Shown piece by piece: positions 9,645-17,114 of a DNA stretch of 64,000 nucleotides. The notes under the pieces were generated by a model. That model had not been told where the DNA came from and did not search any database. It saw only the letters and a program-made list of their open reading frames with translations. Made by a program: the position numbers and the translations under genes. Source of the stretch: Candidatus Obscuribacterales bacterium (lineage in GTDB: Bacteria; Cyanobacteriota; Vampirovibrionia; Obscuribacterales; Obscuribacteraceae); contig JAIELX010000020.1 of NCBI GenBank assembly GCA_019752635.1, forward strand, positions 1 to 64,000, given 5' to 3'. Within the stretch, counting starts at the first letter, position 1. Each line of letters starts with the position of its first letter.

Positions 9645-10508
9645 ATGAAACGCTCGCTAAGCCTTGCTTTACTGGTATGTGTTGCTGCTTTGGCTTTTCC
9701 TTATCTGGAAGGTAGCGCACAGTCGGGTGCTGCGGCTAGTAATCCCGGAATTAGCATGACAATATATCCTGTTGTCCGCAAAGCCGATGGCAAACAGTAT
9801 CTGATCACTCCATCGGGCAAAGAGGTGACTATTCCGGGGCTGGGAATCGCACCGAATGCGACTCAGGTAGCCGTCTATCACGATATGAATCGCAACTTCT
9901 GGTACAACGACACAAGCGGTCGCCCGGTGGCTGTCACGCCCGCGCAACTCGAAGCTGCGCAAGCCCAAATGAACGCACCGTCAGGAGTAGCCGGCGGTAT
10001 GCCACCACAGATGATGCCGCCGGCACAATCGTACTACAGTTCCACGCCATCCTACGCTGGCGGGTACAACGGCATTCCCTACGGTACACCCGTCAACATG
10101 GAAGGACCCGGACAGTACAGCTACATGGCGCCGGGCGGCAACAAGCAATTCGTAAGCCCGTCGCCTCAAACAAGCGCAGAGTTTACTCAATGGCATCAAC
10201 AAGTCCCATACGGGCAGCAGCCGACTGCTGGAGCAATGCAAGGTGGTGCTTCGCAAACGCAGCACTCTTCCTCATCGAGCCAAGACGTTGAGAGCCGCGG
10301 AGACCGGAGACGCCAGCACCGTGCCGACCGTCTTGAGAATCGTGCGCAAAATCAGCGGAGCAATGCATCGAGCGATCAGACCTACGCGGACCAAAAAATG
10401 CAATCAGGAGAAACTCTCGGTACCGGCATGACCTCTCGCCGATCTGCTCGCGAATCGCGCCGTGCGAAGAGAGAAGATCGGCGCGCAGACTTTCTCGACG
10501 GCAACTAA
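9645..10508 (+). CDS. Exported Gln/Pro/Arg-rich protein, unknown
   Basis: The 287-aa product begins with a signal peptide (MKRSLSLALLVCVAALAFPY, cleavage near GSAQS). Residues about 30-100 form a compact region (ITPSGKEVTIPGLGIAPNATQ, MNRNFWYNDTSGRPV). A Pro/Met/Gly/Tyr/Gln low-complexity middle follows (PPQMMPPAQSYYSSTPSY). The last 75 residues are very rich in Arg, with RRSARESRRAKREDRR near the end. The basic tail could bind an acidic surface, nucleic acid or polymer; this is a guess. GGGGAAT precedes the ATG at good spacing. The gene is convergent with map, 14 bases apart. Confidence 0.8.
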   Translation: MKRSLSLALLVCVAALAFPYLEGSAQSGAAASNPGISMTIYPVVRKADGKQYLITPSGKEVTIPGLGIAPNATQVAVYHDMNRNFWYNDTSGRPVAVTPAQLEAAQAQMNAPSGVAGGMPPQMMPPAQSYYSSTPSYAGGYNGIPYGTPVNMEGPGQYSYMAPGGNKQFVSPSPQTSAEFTQWHQQVPYGQQPTAGAMQGGASQTQHSSSSSQDVESRGDRRRQHRADRLENRAQNQRSNASSDQTYADQKMQSGETLGTGMTSRRSARESRRAKREDRRADFLDGN

Positions 10509-10522
10509 GTTCAGCTGAAAAT

Positions 10523-11281
10523 CTACGCAATCTTGGTCGGTATTGTTGTAATCACCGGTCCTGAGCGTGTCACGACCAGGGTGTGTTCGTATTGCGCGGT
10601 AAGACTGTCTGAGTGCGTGAACAAACTCCATCCGTCATCACCGGTGATGACTTTGTCGGCTTTCGTCGATAAAAATGGTTCTACCGTTAGTACCATGCCT
10701 TCTGTCAATTGGCGCTTGTCTCGCTTCTCATAGTAGGAGTGAATGAATTTTGGCTCCTCGTGCAGCGCTGCGCCTACACCATGGCTGCCCAGGTTGCGAA
10801 TGATGCGCATGCCGTTTTTACGCGCAACAAACTCAATTGACTTACCAATTACATTCAGCGGTGCACCCGGCCTTACCTGCTTGATTGCAAGATCTCTTGC
10901 TTCGCGTGTCGCTGAGCAAACACGCTCCTGATTCTTGCGATGTGGTGGCACCAAAAACGTCCCGCCAGTATCGCCAAAGAATCCGTTCCGCTCCGCTGAC
11001 ACATCAATATTGACCATGTCTCCCGCGCGGATTTTAGTTCCGTCTGGAATGCCATGTGCCACACAGTGATTGATGCTGATGCATGTTGCGCCGGGGAAGT
11101 TGTAGGTCAAAATGGGCGCAGAGCGCGCGCCCTTTTCCTCAAGCAGTTTGTGCCCGAACCTATCCAGCTCCAGCGTAGTCATGCCTGGCTCAATCGCTCG
11201 CCCCATTGCTTGCAAAACATCGGCGACTATTGCGCCAATCAGTTTCAAGCCTTCAAGTTGGTCAACAGTATCTATTGTCAT
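10523..11281 (-). CDS. map: Methionine aminopeptidase, type I
   Basis: The 252-aa cytoplasmic enzyme removes the initiator methionine from new proteins. All five metal ligands are visible: Asp93 (NIDVSAERNG), Asp104 (FFGDTGGTF), His167 (GSHGVGAALHEEP), Glu201 (VLTVEPFL) and Glu232 (YEHTLVVT). The substrate-binding His in NHCVAHGIP is also present. Length and lack of an N-terminal zinc finger fit bacterial type Ia. It is followed on the same strand by no further gene. The RDD gene lies 23 bases upstream of it, so the two may be co-transcribed. Confidence 0.97.
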   Translation of the reverse strand: MTIDTVDQLEGLKLIGAIVADVLQAMGRAIEPGMTTLELDRFGHKLLEEKGARSAPILTYNFPGATCISINHCVAHGIPDGTKIRAGDMVNIDVSAERNGFFGDTGGTFLVPPHRKNQERVCSATREARDLAIKQVRPGAPLNVIGKSIEFVARKNGMRIIRNLGSHGVGAALHEEPKFIHSYYEKRDKRQLTEGMVLTVEPFLSTKADKVITGDDGWSLFTHSDSLTAQYEHTLVVTRSGPVITTIPTKIA

Positions 11282-11304
11282 TTATCGGCGAGCCGCTGTC
11301 TCGA

Positions 11305-11811
11305 TTACGGAAGTTTCCTCACCACCAGGCAGCCGGACATCATGTCGTGCAGCGCTTGCTTCCTGTCGGTGAGCCCAGCAAGAATATAGCCTATATAGAG
11401 GGTAAACTGCGAGACAACTTTAAGAAAGTTCCGCGCCAGAGCCCGCCAAAATGTTAGCCTTCGTCCTTCTGAGTCGGTCACAATCAGCCCCAGAGTTAGC
11501 TTTCCCGGTGTCGCTTGCAGCGGCGATGACTCGAAGACCGCGAAGTAAATCAGTTCGGATAGACAAACAAACAAGGCTAGCCCCAGTGCGTAAGAATTGT
11601 AGACGGTTTCCGGCAGGTGTCCGTGGACGTTTTGCGTGACAATGCCTGCGACTGCCAGCGGAATCAGCAGTATAAGCACTGCCAGAATCGCCAAAATCGG
11701 CGCCAGAAAAGCGTCAATGGTCGCTGCGACCAGGCGCAGCCAGAATCCGGCGCAGTTTGCCCTGGTGACCAATTCCGCGCTTGTGCCCACGGTGGCGCTC
11801 TTTAATGTCAT
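11305..11811 (-). CDS. RDD family membrane protein
   Basis: The 168-aa integral membrane protein has the RDD pattern: an Arg in the first helix (FWLRLVAATIDAFLAPILA, with R and D spaced as in the family) and a later Asp-containing segment. Three hydrophobic segments are visible (after residues 20, 60 and 125), then LARNFLKVVSQFTLYIGYILAGLTDRKQALHDMMSG split over the last part, where the HDMMSG-type ending is characteristic. Function is unknown for most members; some are linked to ion transport. The ATG at 11811, after AGGGCAGGG, is preferred over an upstream TTG. Confidence 0.85.
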   Translation of the reverse strand: MTLKSATVGTSAELVTRANCAGFWLRLVAATIDAFLAPILAILAVLILLIPLAVAGIVTQNVHGHLPETVYNSYALGLALFVCLSELIYFAVFESSPLQATPGKLTLGLIVTDSEGRRLTFWRALARNFLKVVSQFTLYIGYILAGLTDRKQALHDMMSGCLVVRKLP

Positions 11812-12067
11812 TTGCCCTGCCCTCAACCCGGTACTTCCCTGTTGTTCATTCGCCCAAGTCTTGGCTTCTTCATTTGTACAGAGACAATTCTAGGGATCAA
11901 TGTCTTCAAACCTGTGACTGCCATGTTCATGTCAATAGTTGAAAAATCGGCTGGAACTTGGGACATTAGCCGCTGACGAACAGTCCAGCCAGGGGCGCCG
12001 GAGGCATGAATGCACCGGGCAGCCATCGAATCTCCCCGAAACACAGTAAACATCCGGAGAATGAACC

Positions 12068-13438
12068 ATGACACTACAAGTTCAAGGGAAACAGCTCGAA
12101 GACTACGTAAAAGACTCCCGCGCGGAGTTTGAGTCCAATCTGAAAAAGCTCGTAGACATCCCCAGCGTGAGCATGGACCCCGCTCACAAGGCGGACATGG
12201 TTCGCTGTGCGGAAGAAGCCGCCAAGATGATTCGCGATGCCGGCGGTGAAGCCGAGATCGTGCAGACGAAAGGCTATCCGTGTGTCATTGGCGATTTTAA
12301 GAGCAGCCCTGATCATCCGACCGTTCTGGTCTACAACCACATTGACGTTCAGCCTGCCGACCCCTCGGAGTGGAAGACTGAGCCGTTCAACATGAAGATT
12401 GACGGTGAGACTTATTTTGGTCGCGGCACCACTGATGATAAGGGACCGGCGTTGACTGTTCTGTATGCAGCGGTTTATGCACGTCAGAATAATTTGCCGT
12501 TGAACATCAAGTTCTTGTGGGAGCTGGAAGAAGAAATCGGCAGTCCGAATTTTGAAGCATTCTTGAAGGAGAATGTCGCGAAGCTGAAAACTGATTCGAT
12601 TGTTGTGTCCGACACCATTTGGATTTCGCGTGAGCGTCCGGCGATAGGCTATGGGCTGCGAGGTTTGCAGGGGATGCTGGTTCGCCTCAAGACCGGAACG
12701 AAAGATGTACACTCAGGGCTTACCGGTGGATTGGCTCGCAATCCGGTCGGCGAGCTTGCCGGGCTGATCGGCAAAATGTACGATCCTAAAACCGGGCAAG
12801 TGACAATTCCGGGATACTACGACAAAGTTCGCAAGCTCACCGCTGACGAAGAGAAGGACTTCGTCAAATCCGGATTCACAGTGGACGGCTTCAAGAAAGC
12901 GCACGAACTGCATTCAACACGCTACACCGACAATCTTGAAGGTGCGAAGAGAATCTGGGCAATGCCGACGCTTGAGGTGCATGGTATCACTGGCGGTTAT
13001 ACCGGTCCTGGTGTCAAAACTATCGTTCCTCACCAGGCTGAAGCAAAAATTAGCATGCGGCTGGTACCGGATATGGATCCCGAAGAAGTGGTGAAGATAT
13101 TCACCGACTTCGTGAAGAAAGAAATTCCTGACGCCGAAGTCTTGCGTGAAGGCACACTTCACCCCTACGTAGGCGACCGCGCAAGTGCTCATGCTGCTGC
13201 TGCGAAGCAAGCCATGACCGATGCGTTCGGCGTGGAACCAGTTTTCGTTCGCGAAGGCGGTTCGATTGGCGCCGTTGTGAGCATGAAAAACGTTCTCGGC
13301 AAAGACGCCATCTTCATGGGGCTTTCACTGCCTGAGCACGGCTACCACGCCATCAACGAAAACTACGACTGGAAGCAAACCTCCGGTGGTATCAAAATGT
13401 TCGTCAAGTACTTCGAGGCAGTAAGCAAACTGAAGTAA
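12068..13438 (+). CDS. M20 family dipeptidase/metallopeptidase
   Basis: The 456-aa cytoplasmic zinc hydrolase belongs to the ArgE/DapE/carnosinase group. Metal-site residues are in place: His91 and Asp93 (NHIDVQP), Asp123 (GRGTTDDKGP), the Glu pair in ELEEEIGS (about 153-156) and a late His in EHGYHAINENY. An inserted dimerisation (lid) domain covers about 190-370. Length and the GTTDDKG motif place it with the CNDP-like dipeptidases rather than DapE. The natural peptide substrate cannot be deduced. GGAG precedes the ATG by about 9 bases. It stands alone and is followed by a strong hairpin. Confidence 0.93.
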   Translation: MTLQVQGKQLEDYVKDSRAEFESNLKKLVDIPSVSMDPAHKADMVRCAEEAAKMIRDAGGEAEIVQTKGYPCVIGDFKSSPDHPTVLVYNHIDVQPADPSEWKTEPFNMKIDGETYFGRGTTDDKGPALTVLYAAVYARQNNLPLNIKFLWELEEEIGSPNFEAFLKENVAKLKTDSIVVSDTIWISRERPAIGYGLRGLQGMLVRLKTGTKDVHSGLTGGLARNPVGELAGLIGKMYDPKTGQVTIPGYYDKVRKLTADEEKDFVKSGFTVDGFKKAHELHSTRYTDNLEGAKRIWAMPTLEVHGITGGYTGPGVKTIVPHQAEAKISMRLVPDMDPEEVVKIFTDFVKKEIPDAEVLREGTLHPYVGDRASAHAAAAKQAMTDAFGVEPVFVREGGSIGAVVSMKNVLGKDAIFMGLSLPEHGYHAINENYDWKQTSGGIKMFVKYFEAVSKLK

Positions 13439-13460
13439 TTCGACGCTCGTTGTAATTTTG

Positions 13461-13499
13461 AACAGCCTCGCTCATGTATCTTTTGCGAGGCTGTTTGTC
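13461..13499 (+). terminator. Rho-independent terminator after the M20 peptidase gene
   Basis: An 11-bp perfect stem, AACAGCCTCGC (13461-13471) with GCGAGGCTGTT (13485-13495), has a 13-base loop and is followed by TGTCTT. It may also serve the convergent gene at 13542. Confidence 0.75.
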
Positions 13500-13541
13500 T
13501 TCGTTATGCACGCCACCTCTTTACCCTCACCTGCTACCGGC

Positions 13542-13820
13542 TTAAGTTGCGGTCGCTAGTTGCCATTGTGTCTCGAATTCGGCGGCCGTGATTTCTTCTG
13601 CTTCGAAGTCCTCATCTCTATTGAGGTCGGAGACCTCAGGCAGCGGCATGTGGTCGACAGGACCGAGCGCTTCTAACTCCCGGGCAGTCATAGGACAAAT
13701 TACTCCGGATCTGTAGATTTCAATGCGCCTGCGTTCGTATCGCGAGTCGTCCAATTCTTCGAAATACAAAATTGGTTCATCGTCAAATTCGTGTATCCAT
13801 CTTACTTTGATGTATTTCAA
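13542..13820 (-). CDS. Small DUF6881-like protein
   Basis: The product (about 92 aa) opens with KYIKVRWIHEF and DEPILYFEELDDSRYERRRIE split across the first 40 residues and ends with EDFEAEEITAAEFETQW. This order matches the DUF6881 family of small acidic proteins as I know it, several of which sit near polymorphic toxin genes and may be immunity-like; no toxin gene is adjacent here. The start is uncertain: a TTG at 13820 matches the family's usual first residue, GTG and TTG codons lie further upstream (to 13847), and none has a good Shine-Dalgarno site. Confidence 0.65.
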   Translation of the reverse strand: MKYIKVRWIHEFDDEPILYFEELDDSRYERRRIEIYRSGVICPMTARELEALGPVDHMPLPEVSDLNRDEDFEAEEITAAEFETQWQLATAT

Positions 13821-13900
13821 AACTAGCACCGGAGGGAAGGTCGACAATCAGGTCGATCATACCCGCAAGCACGTTCAATTTCTTCGCCCGTGCAAGTGAT

Positions 13901-14260
13901 TTACTTCTTCTTCTTCGTCTGCCGGGTGGCTCTACTCAGCTCTCTTCCGTCGGCGTTGCGTAGGTCCTTTGAGTCTTTAATCTGCGCGTTGCACTCCGAG
14001 CATCGAGGCAATCCTTTGCTCCAATTTTTGTGATCGATTTTATGGCCGTAGTATTTGCACATGCTGTTCTGTACTTTAGGCACAAGCCATGATGCTTTCA
14101 GCGAAGAAGTGACGGTTTGCCATAAATTGGCGAACGTAGCTTGCAGCGATGGTCCGTTTGACGCGTACTGACGAGCAGCTGTTACACGAAGCGCTCTTAC
14201 AGGGGGACGGCGGGCATTGAGTCCCATGAGCGATGCCCTGATGCTGGCGAGTTTTATCAT
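13901..14260 (-). CDS. Small basic protein with C-terminal zinc-ribbon-like motif
   Basis: The 119-aa protein is Arg/Lys-rich. Its N-terminal half (MIKLASIRASLMGLNARRPPVRALRV in part) could form an amphipathic helix. The second half contains CKYYGHKIDHKNW followed by CSECN, so Cys-x4-His and Cys-x2-Cys pairs could bind one zinc ion, and the end is strongly basic (RQTKKKK). A nucleic-acid or ribosome-related role is possible but only inferred. I do not recognise the family. It lies downstream of the kinase pair, about 200 bp beyond its end, on the same strand. Confidence 0.6.
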   Translation of the reverse strand: MIKLASIRASLMGLNARRPPVRALRVTAARQYASNGPSLQATFANLWQTVTSSLKASWLVPKVQNSMCKYYGHKIDHKNWSKGLPRCSECNAQIKDSKDLRNADGRELSRATRQTKKKK

Positions 14261-14464
14261 AGTTGCTCTCCATATTTTGCTTGTTTGTACTATGTCAAAG
14301 TGAGGTTAGTGTGAAATGTCCCGTTCCACTTTCGAGAGCATTGTAGGTTGTGCGGGTCTATTAGTTCGGTCAGAAGGCGGTCAAAGCTGTAAAATCCGCG
14401 GGCTCTTGGATTTGCGACGCAGCATAATGCAGTCGATCCTGTAAGAGTCCCTCTTTCGCCAGCG

Positions 14465-17089
14465 CTAGCGCCACAGCGGGAGCAGTCCAACATTTTCGAA
14501 GGGTGGAAATTTGCTTCTCGTTTTCCGCATCGAGAGCAGCTTTGCCTCATACTTCACTACCAAATCCGACAGTCCTTGTTCTTTTGCAAGTTGTATGAGA
14601 GCGGTGACGACCGCGAAGTGATCCGGGCAGAGGATCAGACTGTTGGTCTCGTAGATAGATAGTGCTCGCTCTAGAAGGGATAGGGCTTTCGTTTGTGAGG
14701 TTGCGGCGTGCAACGCGGTCAGCTCAAGGAGTTTGGCGTTGACACGCGGCGCTTCGGCCATGCCGGACCTCAGCATCATTGCTAGCTCTTTGATCAAGGC
14801 CCGGGCTTGCTCTGTTTTGTGCTGAAGTGCGAGCGCTTGAATCTTATAGAGCTGTAGTTCTATGTAGAACTGAGACTTGCGATCGACGACGACGGATTCG
14901 CAAAGCTCGAGCATCTGTGCGGGCATTCCAGCCTTCAGAAGCAGTAGAAGCGCATTGTCCGTTTGATAAGAGAAGGGCAGATTTCTCAGCTGTGTTGACA
15001 GAGATGTAAGTGCAGCGCTCATTGCTGCGGTATTACCAGTGGTTTGATAGTGATGAACCAAAGTAAACCAAGCTTCTACACGAGCACGCGCTGATATCTG
15101 AGAGGCAATACTTTGAACCAATCGGGAGCACAGTTCCGTTGTATCTGCCCCCTGCAGATCTCCGCTTTGTATTTGCAACTGAAGCACGTCCATGTAGTGA
15201 AGATTCGAAGCCTTGACCTCCTTCTGCAATGACTCAAGCAACGGATTTGATTCTTCGAATTTTTGCTGCAGCATCAAACATCTCGTGAGCTTTATTCTTG
15301 TCGGAAGAGAATCACGCGATTTTGCGGGCTTAAGGAAGCTCCGATATGCTTTCTCCGCGGCCGGATAGTCAGCGGTCATGCAGATATCACCGATCCGCGG
15401 CAAAAACTCATGCTCCTTGACGCTCCCGGCCTGAGCGTAATCGAGCGATAAGCCGGCCGCTTTGCGAGCTTGTGCAACTTTGCCCTGGACAGCCAAGGCG
15501 ACCGCAAGTCGCGCCTGTGATTCGGCTGCGCGCATGCCTGAGCTGCCGCTGGAGTGAAACTGTCTTACATCAATTGTCGTTCTGTTTGACATGGATGACT
15601 CAACCAATGCTCCTTTCAGAGCGAGAGTTTCTTGTTCCGCCATCAAGGCCAGTCGACAGTTCACCATCTGACCGGTGCCGGCGTACAGGTGTGCAAGGTG
15701 TTGAGTCTCAAAGACTTTGTCCAGTGTGCCTTCGAACAAGCTGTCCGTTGCGGCTCCAATTCTTCTTAATGCAACTTTTGCTTCCGGGTAACGTCCCATC
15801 CAGATCAGCGAGTCAGCAAAGTCAATGCAGGCCGAACGCGACTCTTTCGTGACCTCCTGCTTTCTGTCGAGATAGCGCTGCAAGTACTTTATCGATTCTT
15901 GTCGGCAGTGAAACTCTTCCAGCGGATTGTCCGCAGAAAATTCGGATAACCGGTGCCACACTATGCCCAGCAACAGCGGGTCTTTGTTTTTGTCGCTTGC
16001 AACGTAGTCGCGGAATATTGCGATCTTATCCGCATTCGTTAAGAATGAGCTATTGAACAACGTGCTGATGGACGATACCGTTTCCAGCAATCGCATTTTT
16101 TTCGGAATCTTATGAGGGGCCGGGCGTGTGGCGGGAACCTCCGACTTTGTATTGGCGTTTTGCTTCACCATTGCAATCACTGGCACCAGAATTGCGACAG
16201 TAACAAGCGTGACGATGGCGGCCGGGTGAAAGCGCCTCTTTCGCTTCGTATCCGGCGTGTAGAACTCTCCGGCATTTTCCTGAATTTTCCTAAGTGCCGA
16301 TAAGACCTGCTCGGCCGATTGAAATCTGTTGTCTGGATTTTTTGCCAGGCACTTCGAGATAATTTGCACAAGCGCCTTTGGGACCAATTGGGTACTTGGT
16401 ATCACGGCGGTAGCATTAGCATGTTGGTGAATTATTGCCAGCGGCGTATCGCCATCGAATGGCGGTCGGCCAAACAAGGCGTAATACAGAGTACAACCGA
16501 GCGCGTAGATGTCAGCTCTTGCATCTACCTTGTGCCCTATGCAAGATTCGGGACTCATGTAGTAGACTGTTCCTAAAAGCAAACCTGTTTCGGTTAGTGT
16601 TGCTGAGCCGGTAATGTGGGCGAGTCCAAAGTCTACGAGTTTCAGGACACCAGTGGTGGAGAGCATGAAGTTGTCGGGCTTCAGATCTCGATGAACGATC
16701 CCGTGAGCGTGAATCTCTCCTAGAGCATTGCACATTTGCACTGCGTATTCGATCATTGTTATCCACGGGACTGTGTTGCTTTCGTCGATGATACTTTGCA
16801 GCGATCGGCCTTCCACGAATTCCATCGCAATGAACGGCGTAGTAGCGTCGTACATGCCGGTTTTGTAGCACTGAGTGACGTTGGGATGCTTAATTGTGCA
16901 GAGTATTTTTGCTTCTCGTTCGAATCGCTCGCGTGAATCTGCGTTGGTAAGCATATCGGAGGCGAGCAGCTTTAGAGCAATTACGCGATTTAGTTCCGCC
17001 TCGTTGCATTTGTAGACGCTGCCTCCACCGCCTGCGCCAATGCATGCAACTACTGTGTACGAATCGATTTTTGTCCCTGGTCTTAGCAT
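14465..17089 (-). CDS. Receptor-like Ser/Thr protein kinase with TPR-like C-terminal half
   Basis: The 874-aa membrane kinase has its catalytic domain at about 10-270: glycine loop GAGGGGSVYK, Lys40 in IALKLL, catalytic HRDLKPDN (133-140), DFG at 153-155, then YYMSPES and DIYALGC. It is therefore of the bacterial PknB type and should be active. A basic stretch and one transmembrane helix follow (289-308). The remaining 560 residues are alpha-helical and repeat-like (TPR/SEL-type spacing) and would lie outside the membrane as a sensor or scaffold. It begins 25 bp after the stop of its paralog at 17115, so the two form an operon. Confidence 0.93.
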   Translation of the reverse strand: MLRPGTKIDSYTVVACIGAGGGGSVYKCNEAELNRVIALKLLASDMLTNADSRERFEREAKILCTIKHPNVTQCYKTGMYDATTPFIAMEFVEGRSLQSIIDESNTVPWITMIEYAVQMCNALGEIHAHGIVHRDLKPDNFMLSTTGVLKLVDFGLAHITGSATLTETGLLLGTVYYMSPESCIGHKVDARADIYALGCTLYYALFGRPPFDGDTPLAIIHQHANATAVIPSTQLVPKALVQIISKCLAKNPDNRFQSAEQVLSALRKIQENAGEFYTPDTKRKRRFHPAAIVTLVTVAILVPVIAMVKQNANTKSEVPATRPAPHKIPKKMRLLETVSSISTLFNSSFLTNADKIAIFRDYVASDKNKDPLLLGIVWHRLSEFSADNPLEEFHCRQESIKYLQRYLDRKQEVTKESRSACIDFADSLIWMGRYPEAKVALRRIGAATDSLFEGTLDKVFETQHLAHLYAGTGQMVNCRLALMAEQETLALKGALVESSMSNRTTIDVRQFHSSGSSGMRAAESQARLAVALAVQGKVAQARKAAGLSLDYAQAGSVKEHEFLPRIGDICMTADYPAAEKAYRSFLKPAKSRDSLPTRIKLTRCLMLQQKFEESNPLLESLQKEVKASNLHYMDVLQLQIQSGDLQGADTTELCSRLVQSIASQISARARVEAWFTLVHHYQTTGNTAAMSAALTSLSTQLRNLPFSYQTDNALLLLLKAGMPAQMLELCESVVVDRKSQFYIELQLYKIQALALQHKTEQARALIKELAMMLRSGMAEAPRVNAKLLELTALHAATSQTKALSLLERALSIYETNSLILCPDHFAVVTALIQLAKEQGLSDLVVKYEAKLLSMRKTRSKFPPFENVGLLPLWR

Positions 17090-17114
17090 TGGACTCGCTA
17101 CCGGTTTTCTCTGA

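Noticed and set aside
11823..12074. Minus-strand ORF of 83 codons between the RDD gene and the M20 peptidase gene
   Set aside because: Composition is not protein-like, no motif is present, and it overlaps the M20 gene start and its Shine-Dalgarno site on the other strand.
14290..14550. Minus-strand ORF of 86 codons with CSRCG-type Cys pairs overlapping the end of the kinase gene
   Set aside because: It overlaps the kinase coding region in another frame and has no ribosome-binding site. The Cys pairs look accidental, because one of them comes from the kinase 3' end read out of frame.
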